DNA of 64,000 bases from Planctomycetota bacterium (lineage in GTDB: Bacteria; Planctomycetota; UBA1135; JADKAF01), in the NCBI GenBank assembly GCA_016719295.1, contig JADKAF010000001.1, positions 3,782,001 to 3,846,000 on the forward strand, in the 5' to 3' direction. A program made the position numbers and the translations under genes. The notes beneath the pieces were generated by a model that worked only from the letters and a program-made list of their open reading frames with translations, searched no databases and was not told the DNA's origin. Shown one piece after another: positions 7,168 through 14,761 of the stretch; positions within the stretch are counted from its first letter, which is position 1; the number at the start of each line of letters is the position of its first letter.

Positions 7168-8282
7168 CCGCGCGCCGGCTTCCAGGTCTCGACGACGGTA
7201 TCGCCGTCCACCAGATGGTAAGCGTCGAAGCACGCCGCGGCCAGGCAGGAGTGGTTCGGCGCGATGCGCACACGCGCGCCGGGACGGAACGCGGCGCCGT
7301 CTGCGCCTCCCTCCCAGCGCATCTGCCCATGCTCTTGGGACAGCGCGAAGAGCTGCGCACGCGAACGCCCCTCGAGATCCATCGCGACCCCGAAGCCGAT
7401 CCCGGGATCGACGTGTGTCGCTCCCGGGTCCTTCGAGAGCGCCAAAGCACCGGCGTTGAGGATCGCCTTCCGCTGCTCGGGATAGTGTCCGACCACCGTG
7501 GCCAGGACGGTGAACGCGATGTCCGCGGGAACGCAGCTCCCGATCGCCACCTGGAAGGCGTCGTGGAAGACGTAGTTCCCCGGCCGCGCCTCGCTGACAC
7601 CCTGGAGCGAGCGCGCGTGGTGCAGCGTCGGGGTCGAGCCGACGCTCACGACCTCGATCGCGATGCCACGTGAGCGGAGCGCGTCGGCGAAGCCCGCGCT
7701 GACCGCGCGCTCCTCTTCGGCGACACGCGCGATCGCCTCCGCATCGCGACAGGCATAGGAGTGTCCGGCGTGTGTCAGCAGCCCCCGGAAACGCAGCGAG
7801 CTCGAAGACGCCAGCCGCTCGGCGAGGGCGAAGGCCTGCGGGCTCGCGGGATCGACCCCCGAGCGATGATCGCCGCAGTCGATCTCCAGCCGCACCTCGA
7901 GAGGCCGGCCGCTGCGCACCGCCTCGGACTCCAGCGCGTCGATCGTGCTCGCGTGATCGACGAGCAGCTCCAAGCGCTCCATCTCGCGCGCGAGCACGCT
8001 CGCCTCCGCGAGGCGATCGAGCGGCACCGGCAGCGCCCACAGCTGATCGCGGAACCCCGCCGCCGCGAACGCGCGCGCCTCCGCGAGCGTCGACACGGTG
8101 ATCCCGCCGAAGTGCCCGCGCACCTGGAGTCGCGCGATCTCTGGGCACTTGTGCGTCTTCACGTGGGGACGCAGGCGCACGCCGAGCGCATGCGCTCGCG
8201 CCGCCATGCGCAGGGTGTTCCGCTCGAGCACAGCGAGATCGACGATCGCGCACGGCGTGGGGAGATCCTCGAGCTTCCTCAT
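7161..8282 (-). CDS. D-threonine aldolase / D-serine dehydratase-like PLP enzyme
   Basis: A protein of 373 residues in the alanine-racemase-fold group that includes low-specificity D-threonine aldolase and D-serine dehydratase (DSD1-like). The PLP lysine lies in RPHVKTHK near the N-terminus. The substrate and cofactor phosphate regions follow (LEIDCGDHRSGV, LLTHAGHSY, VSVGSTPT). The C-terminal domain has NHSCLAA with a later Asp/His-rich stretch, the place where the family binds Zn2+ or Mn2+. It would cleave or dehydrate D-hydroxy amino acids in the cytoplasm. The start ATG at 8282 immediately precedes MRKLEDLPTPCAIVD, the normal N-terminus for the family. The small lipoprotein gene overlaps its stop. 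Confidence 0.9.
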   Translation of the reverse strand: MRKLEDLPTPCAIVDLAVLERNTLRMAARAHALGVRLRPHVKTHKCPEIARLQVRGHFGGITVSTLAEARAFAAAGFRDQLWALPVPLDRLAEASVLAREMERLELLVDHASTIDALESEAVRSGRPLEVRLEIDCGDHRSGVDPASPQAFALAERLASSSSLRFRGLLTHAGHSYACRDAEAIARVAEEERAVSAGFADALRSRGIAIEVVSVGSTPTLHHARSLQGVSEARPGNYVFHDAFQVAIGSCVPADIAFTVLATVVGHYPEQRKAILNAGALALSKDPGATHVDPGIGFGVAMDLEGRSRAQLFALSQEHGQMRWEGGADGAAFRPGARVRIAPNHSCLAAACFDAYHLVDGDTVVETWKPARGW

Positions 8283-8431
8283 GCAGGCATCCTCACGAGC
8301 GTCTCGACGCCTCGCAAGGGCGAGGCCAGCTGCGCGTCCGCGCGCCGGAAGAGATCTCCTCCACTGGCGCGCGAGATCAAGGCTAGGCTTCGATGCTCCT
8401 CCCCCCGAGGACCTCGAGTACTAATCCCCAC

Positions 8432-9112
8432 ATGCGTCTCCTCGCTCGCCGTGGCCATCGCTCCACCTCATCCGTTTCGGGCTATACGATCCTCGAGATC
8501 TCCGTCTCCGCCGCGCTCCTCGGCGTGATGAGCGTCGGCTCGATCGCCTTCTTCCGCGGGACCATGGACTCGATGCACGAGACGGTCTCCGTCGCGCAGG
8601 AGGCGAACGCACGCGGCGCCGGCCTCGATCTCTTGCAGCGCGACCTCCAGCGCACCGACCCCGAGCACCTGCGCATCGATACGAGCGATCCCGAAGGCGA
8701 CATCCTGGAGCTCCAGGTCATCATCGGGATGGATACCGGGGGGCCGATCTGGGGAGCACATGTGCCGGGCTGCAAGATCGACGGCGGCAAGAAGCCCGGC
8801 TGGTCGATGCGCTATCAGGTCGACGACGGCGAGTTCGTGCGCGTCTTCCTCGACGAAGCAGGCCGCGAGACAGAATACGAGGAAGTGCTCGTACGCGGTC
8901 TCGCCGTCGACGGCTCCAGGAAGTCCCTGTCGATCACTCGTCCCGACCCGACCAACGCTCCGATGCTGCTCAGCATCGAAGCGCAGGCGGCGACAAAGGA
9001 AGGCACCGCCTACAAATCCACCGAGCTCTCGACCAGCGTGCGCATCGGCGGCACGGGCTCCGAAGTGATGCGCGTCGAGGAGCTCGGAACGAAGCTCCCA
9101 ACGCGCACCTGA
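8432..9112 (+). CDS. Type IV pilin-like/pseudopilin protein
   Basis: A protein of 226 residues with a prepilin leader: a short basic N-terminus (MRLLARRGHR), then the processing site SG-YTILEIS, with the Glu at position 5 of the mature protein, followed by a hydrophobic helix to about residue 43. The remaining globular part resembles the larger minor pseudopilins of type II secretion systems, but no family is clear. PilD-type peptidase would cleave and methylate it. The start ATG 8432 was chosen because it gives a normal leader; ATG 8393 would add 13 residues. No other pilus or secretion gene is adjacent. It converges on the PQQ-like gene with 10 bases between. Confidence 0.8.
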   Translation: MRLLARRGHRSTSSVSGYTILEISVSAALLGVMSVGSIAFFRGTMDSMHETVSVAQEANARGAGLDLLQRDLQRTDPEHLRIDTSDPEGDILELQVIIGMDTGGPIWGAHVPGCKIDGGKKPGWSMRYQVDDGEFVRVFLDEAGRETEYEEVLVRGLAVDGSRKSLSITRPDPTNAPMLLSIEAQAATKEGTAYKSTELSTSVRIGGTGSEVMRVEELGTKLPTRT

Positions 9113-9122
9113 GGGCGACCGC

Positions 9123-10514
9123 TCAGCGCGCGCCCTGCTCCGCGAAGCAGTAGAGCTTCGCGTGGCCGCGCAGATAGAGGTGCGAGCCCACGGCGATCGG
9201 CGACGCGTCGAAGGCGTCGCCGAGCTCGCTCTGCGCCAGCACCTCGAGCTTGGGCCCGTCCTTCAGCACGACGATGTTCCCTTCGCGGCTCGCGAGATAG
9301 ATCTTCCCACCGGCGGCGAGCGGCGAGGCGTAGACCGAGGAGATGCCCTCCAAGCGCTCCTGCGCGTAGTGCGGCGTCCCCGTCTTCGCGTCGAGGCAGG
9401 AGAGCATGCCGGTGTTGTTCTGGAAGAAGTAGAGGCGCCCGTTCACCAGCGTGGCCGAGGGAACGTAGGGCGTGCCCTTGGCATAGCTCCACTTCATCGC
9501 CGACGACGAGGTGGCGTCCCCCTTGGCCTCGGCGAGCGCGATCGCCTGCAACGCCGCACCGCGGAAGCCGCTGATCAGGTACACGATGCCGTCGACGCAC
9601 ATCGGAGCGGGCACGACGTTCTGCGTCATGCCGGTCGTGTGCCAGAGCTCCTCGCCGGTCTTCAGGTCGTAGGCGATGGAGCGCGTCGCACCGGCGAGGA
9701 TCGCCTGCGCGCGACCGCCGACCTCGCGGATCAGCGGCGTCGACCAATTCGACTTCTCGCTGCGCGCTTTCCGCCAGAGCTCCTCCCCGCTCTCGGCCTT
9801 CAGCGCGACCACGAAGGACTCGCCTTCGTGGTCGTGCGGCACGACGAGGATCCCGTCGTGCAGGTTCGGCGACGCACCTTCGCCGAACTCGCCGCGCATC
9901 GTCATCGGCCCCAGGTACTTCGACCAGAGCAGCTTGCCGCTCAGGTCGAGCGCGTGGACGCCGAACGAGCCGAAGGACGCGTAGAGGCGCTTCCCGTCCG
10001 TGACCGGCGACGCCGCGGCGTAGCTGCCCGTCTGATGCACGCCTTCGTGCGGCTTCGCGGTGCGCACGAGCGTGCTCCACGCGATCTTGCCGCTCGCGCG
10101 CTCGACCGCGACGACGCGGAACTCGTGCTCGACGAGCGGCGCGCGCTCACCGCGACCGCCGCCGCGCCCCCCGCGACCCCCACGTCCGCCGCGACCTTCC
10201 TCACGCGGCTCTGCGGGCGGCGGCGTCGGTGCCTCCGCCGCGGGCTTCTCCCCTTCCTTCGGCGACAGCGGCACCGCGGTCAGGAGATAGAGATGCTCGC
10301 CGACGACGATCGGCGTCGCGTGCCCCGAGCCCGGGATCACCGTCGACCACGCGAGGTTCTTCTCGAGCGAGAGCTCGGTGGGCGGCGTGGAGAGCGGCGC
10401 TTCGCCGGTCTCGAGGGGACCGCGCCAGCGGGGCCAATGCAATGCCGCGTCTTGCGCGGAGAGGCTGGACGCGAGGAGGAGAACCGAGCTGGCGACGAAG
10501 CCTCGAAGGCGCAT
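9123..10514 (-). CDS. Exported PQQ-like beta-propeller repeat protein
   Basis: A protein of 463 residues. The signal peptide (about 1-20, ending LSAQ) is followed by WPRWRGP, the usual opening of planctomycete outer-membrane PQQ-like (BamB-type) propellers. Blade repeats of the form LYLLTAV, GKIAWST, GKLLWSK, GEELWRK and GEELWHT mark the beta-propeller. An inserted Glu/Pro/Arg/Gly-rich segment with RGGRGG repeats at about residues 100-125 interrupts the first blades. Such proteins bind ligands or scaffold outer-membrane complexes; an enzymatic PQQ role is not supported. The start is ATG 10514. It is downstream of the TerC gene on the same strand (about 70 bases). Confidence 0.85.
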   Translation of the reverse strand: MRLRGFVASSVLLLASSLSAQDAALHWPRWRGPLETGEAPLSTPPTELSLEKNLAWSTVIPGSGHATPIVVGEHLYLLTAVPLSPKEGEKPAAEAPTPPPAEPREEGRGGRGGRGGRGGGRGERAPLVEHEFRVVAVERASGKIAWSTLVRTAKPHEGVHQTGSYAAASPVTDGKRLYASFGSFGVHALDLSGKLLWSKYLGPMTMRGEFGEGASPNLHDGILVVPHDHEGESFVVALKAESGEELWRKARSEKSNWSTPLIREVGGRAQAILAGATRSIAYDLKTGEELWHTTGMTQNVVPAPMCVDGIVYLISGFRGAALQAIALAEAKGDATSSSAMKWSYAKGTPYVPSATLVNGRLYFFQNNTGMLSCLDAKTGTPHYAQERLEGISSVYASPLAAGGKIYLASREGNIVVLKDGPKLEVLAQSELGDAFDASPIAVGSHLYLRGHAKLYCFAEQGAR

Positions 10515-10585
10515 GAAGATCACTCCGGCCGTTGGAGGCCGGAAGGATAGCAAGTCCGCGCCACGAGGGAACGGGTGGGCGCGCC

Positions 10586-11701
10586 TCAGCTGGCCTCGGG
10601 CTCGTCGTCCTTCTTCTTCCGCAGCCCAGCGAAGGGATCGAGGATGCCCTCGGGACCCGGCAGGCTCTCCAGCTCGCCCGGCCGCGCGGGGATCGCCATC
10701 GAGAGCACGACGGCGGAGCCCAGCAGGCCCAGGATCACGAGCAGCGACACCGTCGTGTCGATCTTCAGCGGCGAGTGGACGAGCAGCATCTTCGCGCCGA
10801 CGAACGCGAGCACGAGGATCAGCGCCGGCTTCAGGTAGCGGAACTTCTCGAGCAAGTTCGCGAGGCAGAAGTAGAGCGAGCGCAGCCCGAGGATCGCGAA
10901 GACGTTCGAGGTGAACACCAGGAACGGATCGGCGGTGATCCCGAAGATCGCGGGGATCGAGTCCACCGCGAAGATGAGGTCGGTGAACTCGACCAGCACG
11001 AGGGAGAGGAAGAGCGGCGTCGCCGCGCGGCGCCCGTTCCACTGCGTGAAGAACTTCGAGCCCTCGAAGTTCGGCGTGATCGGGATCAGGCGCCGCGTCA
11101 GCTTCACCACCGGGTTCTGGTTCGGATCGACGTTCTCGCTGCTGATCATCGCCATCTTGATTGCGCTGAGCAGCAGGAACCCGCCGAAGACGTAGACGAT
11201 CCACGAGAAGCTGGCGATGAGTGCCGCGCCGACGCCGATCATCACGCCGCGCAGCACCAGCGCGCCGAGGATGCCCCAGAAGAGCACGCGGTGCTGATAC
11301 TTGTCCGGCACCTTGAAGAACGCGAGGATCATCGCGATGACGAAGACGTTGTCCATCGACAACGACTGCTCGACGATATACCCCGCGAAGAAGAGCTCGG
11401 CCGCCTCGCGACCACCTACGGCGCGGAAGCTGCCGTCGAGCTGGCGCACGTTCTCCCCGAGCCCCAGGAACTGGTGCTGGTAGAGGAAGTAGACGCCGAC
11501 ATTGAAGAGCAGCGCGAGCGAGACCCACACTCCGGTCCAGCCGAGCGCCTCCTTGAAGGAGACCGCGTGCGCCTCGCGGTGAAACACCCCGAGATCGAGC
11601 GCGAGGCAGAGGAAGACGAAGGCGAGGAAGCCTCCGTAGAGCCCCAGGTTCTCCTGGAACGAGAGGGCGAGGAGAGGGAGCTCGAAAGGCGATGCGGGCA
11701 T
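10586..11701 (-). CDS. TerC family integral membrane protein
   Basis: A protein of 371 residues with about nine transmembrane segments. The TerC signatures are visible: AGYIVEQSLSMDNVFVIAMI and, in the second half, LVEFTDLIFAVDSIPAIFGI, each with the acidic residues that bind metal in the membrane. The family exports metal ions (Mn2+ in characterised cases) or supports tellurite resistance. The start ATG at 11701 gives MPASPFELPLLAL directly before the first helix. A longer open frame to 11959 would overlap the divergent lipoprotein gene. The C-terminus is charged (KKKDDEPEAS). Confidence 0.92.
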   Translation of the reverse strand: MPASPFELPLLALSFQENLGLYGGFLAFVFLCLALDLGVFHREAHAVSFKEALGWTGVWVSLALLFNVGVYFLYQHQFLGLGENVRQLDGSFRAVGGREAAELFFAGYIVEQSLSMDNVFVIAMILAFFKVPDKYQHRVLFWGILGALVLRGVMIGVGAALIASFSWIVYVFGGFLLLSAIKMAMISSENVDPNQNPVVKLTRRLIPITPNFEGSKFFTQWNGRRAATPLFLSLVLVEFTDLIFAVDSIPAIFGITADPFLVFTSNVFAILGLRSLYFCLANLLEKFRYLKPALILVLAFVGAKMLLVHSPLKIDTTVSLLVILGLLGSAVVLSMAIPARPGELESLPGPEGILDPFAGLRKKKDDEPEAS

Positions 11702-11792
11702 GGATTCTCGGGCGGTTGACACGGGCTCCCGAACGACGGGGAGCGCGTGCGGAATGTAGCACGCGCGCGGCAGCCCTGGCAGCTTGGGGGAC

Positions 11793-12335
11793 ATGAACCA
11801 GCGCTTCATCTCCCGCGCCACCTGGCTCGGCGCAGCCTGCCTCGCGAGCTGCGCCTCCGCGCCGCAGCCCGCGGTGCCCAGCGCCGAGCCGGCTGCACCC
11901 CACGAGCTCCTCGCGCCCTTCGCGAAGCTGGTCGGCGGGACATGGACCGCCGCCTTCAACGCGGAGATCTACGACGAGCAGAGCTTCTCCTGGGTGTTCG
12001 GCGGGCGCTTCCTGCGCAACCGACATCAGGTGCGCACCACGAAGGACGGGCAGATCGTCTACGAAGGCGAGACGATCTACGCGGTCGATCCCACCACGAA
12101 CCAGCTCGTCTGGTGGTACTGGAACGCGACCGGCGGGCACATCGTCGGCACCGCGCGCTGGGAGGACGAGGTCTGCCTCTTCGAAGGCGACAACCACGGC
12201 GCGCCGGGTCAGACGCAGCGCGTGCGCAGCACCCTGGCGTTCGACGCCGACGGTTGGACCTCGAGCATCTGGTATCTCGCCGCGGATGGCTCGTGGCAGC
12301 TGCGCAACACGCGCGCGTATCGGCGCGCCCGCTGA
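11793..12335 (+). CDS. Lipoprotein with DUF1579-like domain
   Basis: A protein of 180 residues. The signal peptide ends in the lipobox CLAS-C (Cys about 24), so it is probably lipid-anchored. The mature part contains FAKLVGGTWTAAF, FGGRFLRN and several WYWNATGGHIVG-like strands. This pattern fits the DUF1579/calycin-like barrels that bind small molecules, and resembles the protein at 28662-29213. A ribosome site TTGGGGGAC lies just before ATG 11793. It is divergent from TerC. Its ligand is unknown. Confidence 0.75.
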   Translation: MNQRFISRATWLGAACLASCASAPQPAVPSAEPAAPHELLAPFAKLVGGTWTAAFNAEIYDEQSFSWVFGGRFLRNRHQVRTTKDGQIVYEGETIYAVDPTTNQLVWWYWNATGGHIVGTARWEDEVCLFEGDNHGAPGQTQRVRSTLAFDADGWTSSIWYLAADGSWQLRNTRAYRRAR

Positions 12336-12605
12336 GCGACCAGCGCCACGCGAGCTCGAGCCCGACAGAGCCGCGGACGCCGTCCGTGCGCACGAGCAGC
12401 CAGCCGGCAGCGGAGAGCGAGAGCGCGAGCAAGTAGAGGAGCAGCCCCATGCTCGCGCCCGCGCCCGCGCCCGCGATCGACGGGTGCAGCGCGCGCGAGG
12501 TCGCTGCGAGAGCAAGGACGAGCAGCGCGATCGTGCCCCAGCGCGGACGGGTTCCTTCTCGGCGGAGCGAACGCGTGGGCCTCGATGGGTGTCAGCAGAG
12601 CGAGC

Positions 12606-13124
12606 TCAGGTACCGAGCTTCTCGCCGCAGCGATTGCAGAAGCGCGCGGCGGCGGCGTTCTCGTGGCGGCAGCTCGAGCAGAGGAGCGCGCTCGCGATCG
12701 CCTTCCCGCACGCATCGCAGAACTTCGCATCGGGGCGCTGCGGCGAACCGCAAGCGGGGCAGGGCTTCGCCTCGGGCCTGCGCAGCCCCTCGCCGATCGC
12801 TTGCGCCACGTCGCGCACTCCCCCCTGCGCGCCACGCAGCAGGTAGTCCGCCGCGTCCGCGACGACCGGCGCCGTCTCGCCCGCGACGTAGCGGCTCATG
12901 GCGCCGAGATAGCCGGCCTTCAGCAGCATCATGCCGAAGCCCAGCAGCGGCAGACCGACGAACGCACACCAGAACTTGTCGGGGATCCCGCCACCTCCGA
13001 ACGCCGAGAAGAACGAGAGCATCCCGATCCCCGTGAATGCGCCGCCGACCAGAGCGAGAATCAAGCCGAAGAAGCGCAGGATGCTGCGATGGTCGTCGTG
13101 ATCGGGATGCTGCACGCGGGGCAT
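12606..13124 (-). CDS. Membrane protein with double zinc ribbon
   Basis: A protein of 172 residues. Two transmembrane helices (about 14-38 and 51-70) come first. A linker helix and two C-terminal zinc ribbons follow: CPACGSPQRPDAKFCDACG, and CSSCRHENAAAARFCNRCG. All eight cysteines are in place. The ribbons should face the cytoplasm and mediate protein or nucleic-acid contacts; no enzymatic site is seen. The start is ATG 13124 (MPRVQHPDHDDHRS). The preceding 204 bases separate it from the divergent beta-lactamase-like gene. The 270-base stretch 12336-12605 after it holds no convincing gene. Confidence 0.8.
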   Translation of the reverse strand: MPRVQHPDHDDHRSILRFFGLILALVGGAFTGIGMLSFFSAFGGGGIPDKFWCAFVGLPLLGFGMMLLKAGYLGAMSRYVAGETAPVVADAADYLLRGAQGGVRDVAQAIGEGLRRPEAKPCPACGSPQRPDAKFCDACGKAIASALLCSSCRHENAAAARFCNRCGEKLGT

Positions 13125-13328
13125 GGCGTTCCTCGAGAGCGGTGTGAGCGGCTCCCATTACAGCGCGAGGCCCCGGAGATTTCGAAGGGCCGACGAAAAC
13201 CCGCTCGCTCGTCGCGGCGCGTTCCGCACCTCTCGCCCCGTGCTTGACCAGCACGCCGAAGCCTCCGATCTTCCCGCACGCTCTCGCCCGTCGATCGCAG
13301 GCGAAACCGCGCCCCCACCCAAGCACAC

Positions 13329-14528
13329 ATGTCTTCGAGCACACGGCTCCCGTTCACGCTCGCCCTCGCCGCTCTCGCGACCTCCTGCTCGCCGGTCGCC
13401 GTGGCGCCGGAGCGCGAACGCATCGAACGCGCCGTGAACGACGCCATCCTGCCGCTGCTCGCCGAGCACGACCTTCCGGGCCTGGCCGTCGCGCTGACGA
13501 TCGACGGCGAGCGCCATCTCTTCCACTACGGCGTCGCGTCGCGCGGCGAGCCTTCGCGCGCCGTCACGCGCGACACGCTCTTCGAGATCGGCTCCGTCAC
13601 CAAGACCTTCACGGCGGCGCTGGGCTGCTACGCCGAGGCCGTGGGCGCGCTTTCCCTCGAGGATCCCGCGAGCAAGCACTGGCCCGCGCTGCAGGGCAGC
13701 AGCTTCGATGCGATCCGCTTGCTCGAGCTCGCGACCTACACCGCGGGCGGACTGCCGCTGCAGCTCCCCGACGAGGTGCAGGACGAGGAGACGCTCCTCG
13801 CGTATCTGCGCGCGTGGCGCCCCGCGCATCCTCCGGGGACGCAGCGGCTCTACTCCAATCCCAGCATCGGCCTCTTCGGCCAGCTCGCGGCGCGCAGCCT
13901 GGGCCGGCCCTACGAGGATCTGCTGCAGAACCTGCTGCTGCCGAAGCTAGGCTTGCAGCAGACCTACATCCGCGTTCCTCCGACGCATCTCGCCGACTAC
14001 GCGCAAGGCCATCGCGCGGACGGATCGCTGATCCGCGTGGCGCCCGGCGTCCTCGACGCCGAGACCTATGGCCTGAAGACCACGGCGAGCGATCTCCTGC
14101 ACTTCGTCGAAGCGCATCTCGAGCCGCGGGTCGACGATCCCGCGCTGCAGCGCGCGCTCAACGCGACGCACGCAGGCTACTTCGCGCTCGAGAGCTTCGT
14201 GCAAGGCCTCGGCTGGGATCTCTTCGCCTACCCCACCACGCTCGAAGCTCTGCTCGCCGGGAACTCGCCCCAGGTCCTCTTCGAGCCGAACGCGGTGACA
14301 GAGCTCATGCCGCCGCAGGCGCCGCGCGAACACATGCTGCTCCAGAAGACCGGCTCGACGAACGGCTTCGGCGCGTACGTGGCCTTCGTCCCGGCGCGCC
14401 GCATCGGCATCGTGCTGCTGGCGAACAAGAGCTACCCGATCCCCGCGCGCGTGCGCGCGGCTCACCAGATCCTCCGTGCACTCGACGCGCCGTCCGCTCG
14501 AACGGCAGACGAGCGACGCAGGGACTGA
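13329..14528 (+). CDS. Class C beta-lactamase-like serine hydrolase (lipoprotein)
   Basis: A protein of 399 residues. All three class C (AmpC) motifs are present: the nucleophile S-x-x-K in IGSVTKTF, the Y-x-N in LYSNPSIGLFG, and KTG in LLQKTGSTNGFGAYV. They are followed by an end very like AmpC (RRIGIVLLANKSYPIPARV). It would hydrolyse beta-lactams or act as a related DD-peptidase/esterase in the envelope. Unlike enterobacterial AmpC, the signal peptide carries a lipobox (LATSC, Cys about 20), so the enzyme is probably anchored. No AmpR regulator is next to it. The start is ATG 13329. Only tests can tell a true lactamase from a peptidase. Confidence 0.85.
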   Translation: MSSSTRLPFTLALAALATSCSPVAVAPERERIERAVNDAILPLLAEHDLPGLAVALTIDGERHLFHYGVASRGEPSRAVTRDTLFEIGSVTKTFTAALGCYAEAVGALSLEDPASKHWPALQGSSFDAIRLLELATYTAGGLPLQLPDEVQDEETLLAYLRAWRPAHPPGTQRLYSNPSIGLFGQLAARSLGRPYEDLLQNLLLPKLGLQQTYIRVPPTHLADYAQGHRADGSLIRVAPGVLDAETYGLKTTASDLLHFVEAHLEPRVDDPALQRALNATHAGYFALESFVQGLGWDLFAYPTTLEALLAGNSPQVLFEPNAVTELMPPQAPREHMLLQKTGSTNGFGAYVAFVPARRIGIVLLANKSYPIPARVRAAHQILRALDAPSARTADERRRD

Positions 14529-14761
14529 CGAGCCGCTCCGCGACGCACGAGCCCATCGCCGATCGCAGCCCTGGTGCGAGACGAGCGGCAGCCTCCGCAC
14601 TCGGACTCGGCGATGGGGCCAGAGGATCGAAGGCGCTCCCCTGGCCGTACCCGCGGCAGCTCAGGTACCCACCTTGGCTCGGCGGGAACGCGAGCGGCAG
14701 GACCTCGACGTGCAACTCCGGGAGCGATCCGAGATCGCAGCGCGCGCCGCGCGCCGCGATC

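Noticed and set aside
11956..12450. Minus-strand frame starting MGLLLYLLALSLSAAGWLLV that looks like a small membrane protein.
   Set aside because: Only the first 45 residues look natural. The rest runs antisense through the lipoprotein gene and becomes arginine-rich, with no clear ribosome site.
9123..12515. A 1130-residue minus-strand frame joining the PQQ-like protein to upstream sequence.
   Set aside because: The N-terminal 660 residues are the wrong frame of the TerC gene. The real start is the ATG at 10514 with a signal peptide.
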